Assembly: GCF_018310695.1 (NCBI RefSeq)
Contig: NZ_JAGXCY010000041.1
Span: 1 to 36,003 of the forward strand
Reading direction: 5' to 3'
Source of the DNA: Paenibacillus sp. Marseille-Q4541
Lineage (GTDB): Bacteria > Bacillota > Bacilli > Paenibacillales > Paenibacillaceae
Length of the DNA stretch: 36,003 nt
Shown: piece by piece, positions 31,101-36,003 of the stretch
How the letters are laid out: every line of letters begins with the position of its first letter
Position numbering within the stretch: position 1 is the first letter of the stretch
Made by a program: the position numbers and the translations under genes
The notes under the pieces: generated by a model
The model's input: only the letters and a program-made list of their open reading frames with translations
Databases searched by the model: none
Told to the model about the DNA's origin: nothing

Positions 31101-31877
31101 TTTCTGTTCAAGGTCCTCCGCCATATCTTTAAATACATGGGCAATCTGACCAATTTCATCCTTGGATTTTATTTTTATTCTACGAATAGTTCGGAATTTC
31201 CCTTTGCCAAAACTTTGAATCATCATAGACACCGTATTTAGCCCATTTGTAATACTTGGCAGAACCCATAAAATAATCGCAAGAGCAATGAGCAATCCAG
31301 CCACCAAAAAGCCAGTAAGCCATTGTACGGTATTATTCATTTCAGCTTTCGCATCTACAATTTCCTGATCAATCTGCAAATCCTGAAAAGAATTCAATTC
31401 GGATAAGGCATCCAGCGTATTTTGTTGCGCTTCGATCCCTGTGTTATTTCGATAACGGTTTGCTTCTGCACTTTCTCCTGATTCAAGGAGCTGCATAACA
31501 CGGGTAGTGTAATCTTCAAAATCTTGAAGGTTCTCATCGACCTTTTCTACAAGGCGGTGCTCCTCTGGAGAATTAGCCCGATCTGTTATTTTACTCAAAT
31601 AGTCAGTCATGCTGGCCTTCTTCTCATTAATTCTAGTACCAGCAGACTGCACGTTATTTAAATCTGAATTTAACATTGCTGTCGCAATGTAGAAAGCAAC
31701 ATCATTCACCTCGGCACGGACACCAGAAGTAAATCTTGTCTTCATGTATCGATCATTATACATTTTATCGATTTCATTCTTCATATTGTTGGTGGCATTA
31801 AAACTTAACATCGTAAGGACGATTAAGACAGCCATCATTGCACTGAAGCCAACCAGCAATCGAGTGCGTATTTTCAT
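28170..31877 (-). CDS. Large membrane hybrid histidine kinase, RsbK-like
   Basis: The 1235-residue protein has these parts in order: membrane helix (7-27), extracytoplasmic helical sensor of about 155 residues, of the four-helix-bundle MCP type (28-185), membrane helix (186-207), HAMP (208-262), GAF (285-432), a long coiled coil with EEL heptads (437-540), HisKA with His552, ATPase domain (G1 VKDTGIGIAP, G2 GGTGLGLSI), and three receivers with Asp897, Asp1019 and Asp1166. It starts at ATG 31877; its AAAAGGAGA lies within the last codons of the phosphatase gene four bases upstream, so the two are translationally linked. It is the likely stress sensor of the sigma-B pathway. The ligand is unknown. 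Confidence 0.9.
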   Translation of the reverse strand: MKIRTRLLVGFSAMMAVLIVLTMLSFNATNNMKNEIDKMYNDRYMKTRFTSGVRAEVNDVAFYIATAMLNSDLNNVQSAGTRINEKKASMTDYLSKITDRANSPEEHRLVEKVDENLQDFEDYTTRVMQLLESGESAEANRYRNNTGIEAQQNTLDALSELNSFQDLQIDQEIVDAKAEMNNTVQWLTGFLVAGLLIALAIILWVLPSITNGLNTVSMMIQSFGKGKFRTIRRIKIKSKDEIGQIAHVFKDMAEDLEQKQLMEQEYTKAQEDQSWLNGNMARITDLLRGVGSTEQVSQLFISEFAPIIGVNYGAVYLHDENKHPEELKRYGAYAFDGGEADYKDTFKIGEGLIGQSALDKKVIELSEAPDGYLKIGSGLGSATPTSILIRPILFEDEVVGVVEVASFEPLSFLQKQLFEQLVNNIGVIINNINRRMRVEELLRESQALTEELQMQSEELQTQQEELRRSNESLGEQAEELKRSEELLQRQQEELEHFNTELLGKTRALEEQVQQVEEKNEQIEQTKRQLEQQAMQLSITSKYKSEFLANMSHELRTPLNSLLILSQLLTENKDGNLTKKQKEYAQTIYMSGADLLKMIDEILDLSKVESGKMEVNHEKVNISELQSFVEQNFAPVALSKDLKLNFEIDKKLPESFISDGHRVKQVVRNLLSNALKFTSEGAITVSMKQAEKSELPAYFDVDVPFIAIAVKDTGIGIAPDKIDLVFEAFQQVDGTTSRKYGGTGLGLSISREISKLLGGEIKLTSVEGEGSTFTLYLPLVKEHAVKLNATSNDYKESAAAHEGFIKEERAVYNRPTPVSSMPEVLSSSSVAVVNNIKDDREDIQDGDRVMLIIEDDPKFANILLDMTRQREFKALVALQGDIGLEMAKRYLPDAIILDIQLPVMDGWGVLNELKANLSTRHIPVHVISVMDEIKQGLMMGAIAYLKKPSSRESLDQAFAHIESYIDKSLKRLLIVEDDEIQRNAIIELIDHDDVAITAVSTGKEALEELRKVRYDCMVLDLMLTDITGFELLDQVRDDAQLNDLPIIIYTGKELDSKEELELRKYAESIIIKDVKSPERLLDETTLFLHRVEANLPEDKRKILQKLYNKETLFEGKRILLVDDDIRNVFALSSVLEGYRMDVTFAENGREALELLEKDRNYDLVLMDMMMPEMDGYEAMTRIRQIPDFEKLPIIALTAKAMKDDRSKCIEAGASDYVKKPIQTDQLLSLMRVWLYS

Positions 31878-31881
31878 CCGG

Positions 31882-33054
31882 TCATTCTCCTTTTAGTGAG
31901 ATCCATACTAAACATATATCATCCTCATGTTCCTTAGGAACGTCATCATCGAAGAACATCTGACGCATTTCCTGTTCGTCTAAACAATGGTTCTTGCTCA
32001 AACGTTCTTTCAAAAAGGAAAGTTGGTCTTCTCCCTCACCTTCCACGGCTTCTAGTAATCCGTCCGTGTACAGGGTAATGTGACTATCCCCTTTATAATA
32101 AACAGTGTGAGTCTCTGCCTCCATCGAATCGAACAATCCCACAGGATGTGTGACACGATCGAGTGAAATAACTTCGCCATCCTCTTCGAAAAGAAGTGCT
32201 GGAGGATGCCCCGCGTTTACATAGTCAATGCGTTTCTCATTCGTATCAATAACGAGATAAACGGCAGTAAAATAATACATAACCAGCTGATCATCAAGGT
32301 AAAGCTGATTGAATCTACGGTTTAGCTCCTTAATGACCCGATCGGGTTCTACATAGGTTGTCACCGTGTCTTTTAATACGGAAGCAATAAACATGCAGAA
32401 GAGAGATGAGGAGATTCCATGCCCCATCATATCCAGCAAAATGACACCGTATCTCCCTTTACCAAGCGGGTACCAAGCATATAAATCTCCTGCCAGCTCG
32501 GCAGACGGCTGATAGAGGGCGCTCACCTTAAATTTCGAATCTTCAATTGCTGGACTGAGCACGGCATTCTGTACTAGTCCGGCAAGCTTGAGTTCGTCTT
32601 GAATTCGCTGATCTCGTTCTTTACGCCAGTCTTTTTCCTGTTTCAGTCTAAGTGCAAGCCGAATTCGAGCCATCAGCTCCACTTTATTAATCGGTTTCGT
32701 AACATAATCCATCGCACCTACATCAAGTGCTTCAGCAAGCTTCTTAGAATCACCCACGGCCGTAACCATAATGATAGGGATATCTTTAAGGTGGGGGAAT
32801 GTTTGAACGATCCCACATGCTTCAATCCCATCCATTTCAGGCATCATCATATCCAGCAAAATAAGATCAATATTCGGAGCCTCTGCTGAATCTGATGGAA
32901 TATCTTTGTTTTCTCCACGAACTTGAACACCTAATATATCAAACATCTCAAATGCAGATTTAGCAGCAATAATATCTTTATAATTTTCTTTCTTCAAAAT
33001 CTCACGAATAATAATGACATTGGTTGGATTGTCGTCGACGATAAGTATTCTCAT
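31882..33054 (-). CDS. Response-regulator serine phosphatase, REC-PP2C (RsbY/RsbU-like)
   Basis: The 390-residue protein joins a receiver domain (about 1-130, Asp68 in LILLDMMMPEMDG) to a short coiled linker and a PP2C/SpoIIE-type phosphatase domain (about 165-388). The metal-binding segments AGDLYAW (Asp190) and DMMGHG (Asp208), plus NAGHPPALL, LYTDGLLEA and HEDDICLVWI, are all visible. Such proteins dephosphorylate RsbV-P when the receiver is phosphorylated. The domain order equals that of RsbY of the B. cereus group. It is the first gene of the module; -10-like TATAAT lies about 30 bases upstream with a weak -35. Confidence 0.9.
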   Translation of the reverse strand: MRILIVDDNPTNVIIIREILKKENYKDIIAAKSAFEMFDILGVQVRGENKDIPSDSAEAPNIDLILLDMMMPEMDGIEACGIVQTFPHLKDIPIIMVTAVGDSKKLAEALDVGAMDYVTKPINKVELMARIRLALRLKQEKDWRKERDQRIQDELKLAGLVQNAVLSPAIEDSKFKVSALYQPSAELAGDLYAWYPLGKGRYGVILLDMMGHGISSSLFCMFIASVLKDTVTTYVEPDRVIKELNRRFNQLYLDDQLVMYYFTAVYLVIDTNEKRIDYVNAGHPPALLFEEDGEVISLDRVTHPVGLFDSMEAETHTVYYKGDSHITLYTDGLLEAVEGEGEDQLSFLKERLSKNHCLDEQEMRQMFFDDDVPKEHEDDICLVWISLKGE

Positions 33055-33234
33055 AACCCTCTCCTTCTACTAACAACGATTATACAATGAACTTTTTTTC
33101 TGTAACAGAAGTAAAATATAGTATTCACAATTGTATATACTATTCTCTCAACTATAGCAAACTTTAAAGAGATTTGATATTTAGAGAAGTGAAGTGAATC
33201 AACTACCAAAGGACATATAATTACAACGCACAGA

Positions 33235-33263
33235 AAGGAATGGGAAAAACATTCCCATTCCTT
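33235..33263 (-). terminator. Terminator after the GSP17M gene
   Basis: AAGGAATGGGA (33235-33245) pairs perfectly with TCCCATTCCTT (33253-33263). On the minus strand only CTTTCTG follows, and on the plus strand a T run comes five bases later. It separates the stress gene from the phosphatase gene. Confidence 0.6.
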
Positions 33264-33297
33264 ACCATTTTTTATTCTATTTCCTTATAGGTTCTTG

Positions 33298-33651
33298 TTA
33301 CTCTCCACGTTGAGCGATAACAAGAACCTTTCCTTTATCAAGCTCTTTCTCATAAAAATCAGCTTCCGCTTCTGTAAATCCAACAGAGACAATTTTCGCA
33401 CGAAGCTCATCCCCACGTGAACGGAACAGATTAGCAACGGAATCAAATACACCTTCTTCTTTTAGCCCAATTTCCTTGGCATGTGCTTTATCTGCAATAC
33501 GATCTGTACGGTCTTCACTATGTGCCAGAACAAAGATATCTTTGGCTAGGTAGTCTGCTTCCCGAAGCTCTTTTACCGTTTCTACTGCTTGAATCCCGTT
33601 TTCAACGACTTTTGCATAAGCTTTCGAATTTGTTGTACTCATGACATCCAC
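33298..33651 (-). CDS. General stress protein 17M (YflT domain)
   Basis: The 117-residue protein has the YflT/GSP17M pattern: VVENGIQAVETVKELREADYLAKDIFVLAHSEDRTDRIAD, then a helical part and a C-terminal FTEAEADFYEKELDKGKVLVIA strand. In B. subtilis the relatives are sigma-B-controlled stress proteins of unknown biochemical function. AAGGAG lies five bases before the ATG at 33651 and 14 before the ATG at 33642; the former is used here. A sigma-B-like promoter with 14-base spacing lies at 33693-33718. Confidence 0.88.
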   Translation of the reverse strand: MDVMSTTNSKAYAKVVENGIQAVETVKELREADYLAKDIFVLAHSEDRTDRIADKAHAKEIGLKEEGVFDSVANLFRSRGDELRAKIVSVGFTEAEADFYEKELDKGKVLVIAQRGE

Positions 33652-33692
33652 GCTCCTTAGGAATATCTAATTTTCTAGCAATTATCTACTAT

Positions 33693-33718
33693 ATAACCAG
33701 TTCGACTTTCTTTGAATC
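33693..33718 (-). promoter_or_regulatory. Sigma-B-like promoter of the GSP17M gene
   Basis: On the minus strand GATTCA (33713-33718), a 14-base spacer and GGTTAT (33693-33698) resemble the sigma-B consensus, 42 bases before the start. The -35 differs at two positions and the -10 at one. Confidence 0.45.
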
Positions 33719-33736
33719 ATCTTTTTTCTACATTTT

Positions 33737-34264
33737 TCAAAAAGAAGCTTCATCGAAAAATTCTACCTGTTTTAGACTCTGATCCTCATTTAAGTATACT
33801 TTAACGGCCTGATGACCTTTCTTGTAAACATCCCCGTCCTCAGCTACATAGTCAGGTTTTCCAAGTGTTTGTTTAATACTACTCGGGGTCAGTTCCATGT
33901 ACACATCATTTACCTTTAAATAAGGCGCATCTTTTTTCACCTGAATATAGGAAACCAATCCGTCTGTTATTCCAACTACTACGTCATCGTAAACATACTC
34001 TTTACTCCCAAGCAGCCAATCTTCCCTCGTCTGCTGAGGAACTCCTTTTTTGTTCAATAAATCCGACTTGGTATCTTGTAAAGAAATATCGTTTACTGTT
34101 GTAAACTCGTCTTGTTGTGATGCGGAAGGTATTTGAGCTGGTTCCGACTTCTTTACCGCCAACTCTACTGATTGATTTCCTTGCCAAAGTGCGGCAGGTT
34201 CAGCCATGGGTTGAACGGAAAAGGGAGATGTCAAAGCCAGCATGAGCAGCATCATTTCTACCAT
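33737..34264 (-). CDS. Secreted or membrane-attached protein with two repeats
   Basis: No characterised family is clear. The 175-residue protein begins with a hydrophobic stretch (residues about 4-20, probable signal peptide although poor in basic residues). After a Gln/Ser-rich linker it contains two similar units (about 61-110 and 122-171). Each runs helix, GxP turn (KKGVPQQT; TLGKPDYV), aromatic/acidic strand and a final strand (VSYIQVKK; KQVEFFDE). This resembles BamE- or DUF4309-like folds seen in secreted Bacillota proteins. The start ATG has AAGGGTGAGA upstream. Two short inverted repeats (34321-34330 and 34335-34349) lie before it. Confidence 0.65.
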   Translation of the reverse strand: MVEMMLLMLALTSPFSVQPMAEPAALWQGNQSVELAVKKSEPAQIPSASQQDEFTTVNDISLQDTKSDLLNKKGVPQQTREDWLLGSKEYVYDDVVVGITDGLVSYIQVKKDAPYLKVNDVYMELTPSSIKQTLGKPDYVAEDGDVYKKGHQAVKVYLNEDQSLKQVEFFDEASF

Positions 34265-34320
34265 AATCTCTCACCCTTTCTTCTTCTCCTTATGCTGTAC
34301 CATCCTGCCGCACGTCTAGC

Positions 34321-34349
34321 CCCTATAGGGATATTACGTATTTAACGTA
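34321..34349. promoter_or_regulatory. Two adjacent inverted repeats upstream of the secreted-protein gene
   Basis: CCCTATAGGG (34321-34330) is a perfect 10-base palindrome, and TACGT-ATTTA-ACGTA (34335-34349) is an inverted repeat next to it. They lie 60-85 bases before the gene at 34264 and may be operators. No T tract follows, so neither is a terminator. Confidence 0.3.
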
Positions 34350-34387
34350 TGGCAAGATTTTCTGCATGGTAATTATTAACCAGCTAT

Positions 34388-34912
34388 TTATCTTCTAATC
34401 TTGTTCCAAGTATCTGCAGCGATATCTACATAATTAAGCCATTTTTTGCTTGAAGAGGTTTCATGATGTGCAAGATTAGGAGTTACAATACCAGCAGAGG
34501 TGCCACCGACAGCAGGCAAAGCTTTAACTTCCGATGCCTTTCTCTCCATATCCCGACTGCTTCTTACCACATTTCCAGGCTCTTTCTTATGTTGAAACTT
34601 ATTTATTACCGTGCTTGAAACTTGTTTAGCAGCCGCAGTGACTTCGGTCAATACATCACCTAAATTTTTAACCGATGTCATAACTGGATCAATTTGCTTC
34701 ATTTTATGCTCTACGTCTGCCGTAATATCGTTAGCATGACGAACCGTTTGTTTTACTTCATACCCTAGTTCATCGATCGTACCCTGAACCTCTTTAAGTG
34801 TTTTAGATACATTATCTAGCGACTCCTGTGCAGTCTTTAGTGTCTTAATTAGAAAAAAGACAAGTACGGCAAAAGCAATTGCAATAATAGCAACACTTAT
34901 TTCCCACAACAT
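34388..34912 (-). CDS. DUF948 (YtxG-like) membrane stress protein
   Basis: The 174-residue protein has one N-terminal membrane helix (about residues 5-23) followed by a long amphipathic helix of about 85 residues (LKTAQESLDNVSKTLKEVQGTIDELG...KQVSSTVINKF). This is the DUF948 pattern of YtxG, which in B. subtilis is encoded with YtxH as a general-stress protein. The function is unknown. The C-terminal part ends in a basic segment (WNKIRR). A strong sigma-B-like promoter lies at 34963-34988. The ribosome binding site TAGGAG is rather far from the ATG. Confidence 0.83.
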   Translation of the reverse strand: MLWEISVAIIAIAFAVLVFFLIKTLKTAQESLDNVSKTLKEVQGTIDELGYEVKQTVRHANDITADVEHKMKQIDPVMTSVKNLGDVLTEVTAAAKQVSSTVINKFQHKKEPGNVVRSSRDMERKASEVKALPAVGGTSAGIVTPNLAHHETSSSKKWLNYVDIAADTWNKIRR

Positions 34913-34962
34913 ATAAACAACCTCGCTTTCATTTCTCCTAAGTAGTGTTTGTTATTCGTTGA

Positions 34963-34988
34963 TTACCCGCCGGTTACATACTCGAAAC
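34963..34988 (-). promoter_or_regulatory. Sigma-B-like promoter of the DUF948 gene
   Basis: On the minus strand GTTTCG (34983-34988), a 14-base spacer and GGGTAA (34963-34968) match the sigma-B consensus well, 51 bases before the start at 34912. Confidence 0.65.
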
Positions 34989-35105
34989 AAGTGATCTAGC
35001 TCGTGAAAAAAGTTTGCTATTTCCTTTTATTTAAATATGCAAATCATAAGTAGAAGCGAAATTTCGGGACACCTCCTAAACCCCACTTTCCAGTTATTGT
35101 GTTCT

Positions 35106-35131
35106 GTTTCACTCCAAGTTCACTCGGTTAA
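35106..35131 (+). promoter_or_regulatory. Sigma-B-like promoter of the DUF1328 gene
   Basis: GTTTCA (35106-35111), a 14-base spacer and GGTTAA (35126-35131) fit the sigma-B pattern. The site lies about 130 bases before the start at 35264, leaving a rather long untranslated leader. Confidence 0.5.
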
Positions 35132-35263
35132 TGACAACTACGAAACGAGAAGACAGTGTTTATGGCCGCTGGAATTGTCCTATTCATACATACGTCAAAC
35201 TGGAGAGTTCCCATGGTCGTAACCATTTTCTTCGCGTAATACAAATACAAAGGAATGATATTC

Positions 35264-35425
35264 ATGCTGAAATGGACTCTTATTTTTCTAATTGTCGCTG
35301 TTGTTGCTGGGATCTTTGGATTCTTCGGCATCGTAGAAGCAGCTGCTTCTATTGCCAAAGTACTCTTCTTTATCTTCTTGGTACTCTTCGTTATTTCTCT
35401 CGTTATGGGTCGTACACGAACCTGA
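35264..35425 (+). CDS. Small DUF1328-family membrane protein (53 residues)
   Basis: Translation from ATG 35264 gives a 53-residue protein with two hydrophobic helices: MLKWTLIFLIVAVVAGIFGF and IAKVLFFIFLVLFVISLVMG, ending GRTRT. This is the layout of the DUF1328/YtjA family of small inner-membrane stress proteins. AAAGGA lies nine bases before the ATG, and a terminator follows the stop codon by 30 bases. A sigma-B-like box lies upstream. The frame is shorter than usual gene-calling cut-offs, so it is easily missed. The function of the family is unknown. Confidence 0.82.
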   Translation: MLKWTLIFLIVAVVAGIFGFFGIVEAAASIAKVLFFIFLVLFVISLVMGRTRT

Positions 35426-35454
35426 CGCTAGGTATTACATTGTAAAAAGGTATA

Positions 35455-35488
35455 AAAAAAGCTGCTGGCCTCTGCTAGCAGCTTTTTT
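35455..35488 (+). terminator. Terminator after the DUF1328 gene
   Basis: AAAAAAGCTGCT (35455-35466) pairs with AGCAGCTTTTTT (35477-35488), with an inner GC pair and a short loop. It lies 30 bases past the stop codon at 35425 and could act on both strands. Confidence 0.8.
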
Positions 35489-35551
35489 ATGTGGAATAAA
35501 TATAGAAAACATGTAAAATGGAAAAATAATGAACGAATTGTTATTTTCTGT

Positions 35552-35578
35552 GATTCAACTGATGCTAGGAATGGTTAT
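35552..35578 (+). promoter_or_regulatory. Weak sigma-B-like promoter of the edge gene
   Basis: GATTCA (35552-35557), a 15-base spacer and GGTTAT (35573-35578) use the same hexamers as the GSP17M site, with one base more spacing. It lies 48 bases before the start at 35626. Confidence 0.3.
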
Positions 35579-35625
35579 TGTTATCTCAGAACAAACAACT
35601 ACATATATCCTTGGGAGGAAAACAA

Positions 35626-36003
35626 ATGAAAAAATTGATTACGATTACAGCCGCTCTCGCCCTTACCGCATCTTTCGCAGGAGCAGCAAACGCAGCAACA
35701 GAAACAACAGTAACACCAGCAGCTACAATCACTCCTGCATCCGTTTCCACAACGGTGGCTGGCGATACCAGTACTACAGTAACAACTGATGTATATGGTC
35801 CGGTGCTTGTCGAGCCAGGTGATGGGATCGACCTTCCACTTCTACCTCTTGAGATTACAAAAAAAACCTATTTTTACGATAAGCCAAATGGAAAACGCAC
35901 GGGTGCACTCAGTTCTCAATTTGTTTCCGTTACTGGGAACGAGATCCTCAACCAAATGACAGGTGATACTTGGGTAGAAATTTACACAAGGAAAGGGATC
36001 GGT
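35626..36003 (+). CDS. Secreted protein, partial (runs off the right edge)
   Basis: From ATG 35626 the frame is open for 126 codons to the end of the window. It starts with a classical signal peptide, MKKLITITAALALTASFAGAANA, with likely cleavage after Ala23. A Thr/Pro/Ala-rich linker (about 24-62) follows, then a beta-rich part containing KKTYFYDKPNGKRTGALSSQ and TGDTWVEIYT, which looks like a bacterial SH3-type domain. It is probably a wall-associated or extracellular protein; the C terminus is unseen. GGGAGG lies about nine bases upstream. Confidence 0.75.
   Translation, partial: MKKLITITAALALTASFAGAANAATETTVTPAATITPASVSTTVAGDTSTTVTTDVYGPVLVEPGDGIDLPLLPLEITKKTYFYDKPNGKRTGALSSQFVSVTGNEILNQMTGDTWVEIYTRKGIG

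Noticed and set aside
1..36003. Mobile elements, CRISPR arrays, tRNA genes, prophage
   Set aside because: No transposase, integrase, regular spaced repeats, tRNA cloverleaf or phage gene was seen in reading the window.

Overview
The window looks like chromosomal DNA of a low-to-moderate GC endospore-forming Bacillota, most probably Paenibacillus or a close relative. The reasons are the order rrn leader / ygxA / ygzB / perR, a gatCAB operon, a YyaC-type sporulation protein, strong AAGGAGG-type ribosome binding sites with several TTG starts, and several Bacillales stress proteins. No transposase, phage gene, CRISPR array or tRNA was seen. Most genes lie on the minus strand.

Layout. 1-468: upstream region of a ribosomal RNA operon that leaves the window to the left (boxA, two tandem promoters). 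469-4201: ygxA, ygzB, a membrane-anchored GH18 hydrolase and perR. 4421-7817: a large LiaG/DUF4097-type membrane protein, then a GNAT-mgtC pair. 7893-11130: gatC-gatA-gatB, the Glu-tRNA(Gln) amidotransferase operon. 11263-19258: housekeeping and unknown genes, including a thioredoxin-fold / metallo-beta-lactamase pair, an O-antigen-ligase-like polymerase with a strikingly GC-rich core, a methyltransferase, an alpha/beta hydrolase, YyaC and YfkK. 19388-21224: an asparaginase and a divergent PAP2 phosphatase.

21336-36003 is the most interesting part: a sigma-B general-stress locus. Minus-strand order of transcription is a REC-PP2C phosphatase (RsbY/RsbU-like), a 1235-residue membrane hybrid kinase (TM-sensor-TM-HAMP-GAF-coiled coil-kinase-REC-REC-REC), a CheR methyltransferase, a second hybrid kinase (REC-kinase-REC), then rsbV-rsbW-sigB behind its own sigma-B-like promoter. 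This resembles the RsbK-RsbM-RsbY input module known from the Bacillus cereus group, with an extra kinase. The proposed flow is kinase(s), tuned by CheR methylation, to the phosphatase receiver; the phosphatase dephosphorylates RsbV; RsbV binds RsbW; sigma-B is released.

Flanking this core on both sides are small stress proteins (GlsB/YeaQ, YtxH, DUF5665, GSP17M/YflT, DUF948/YtxG, DUF1328, secreted proteins). Several have upstream boxes of the form GTTTNN-N13/14-GGGTWA, which resembles the sigma-B promoter. The locus therefore seems to carry its sensor, its regulator and part of its regulon side by side. Two genes outside a simple 60-codon open-frame list were added: a 53-residue DUF1328 protein (35264-35425) and a secreted protein running off the right edge (35626 onward).
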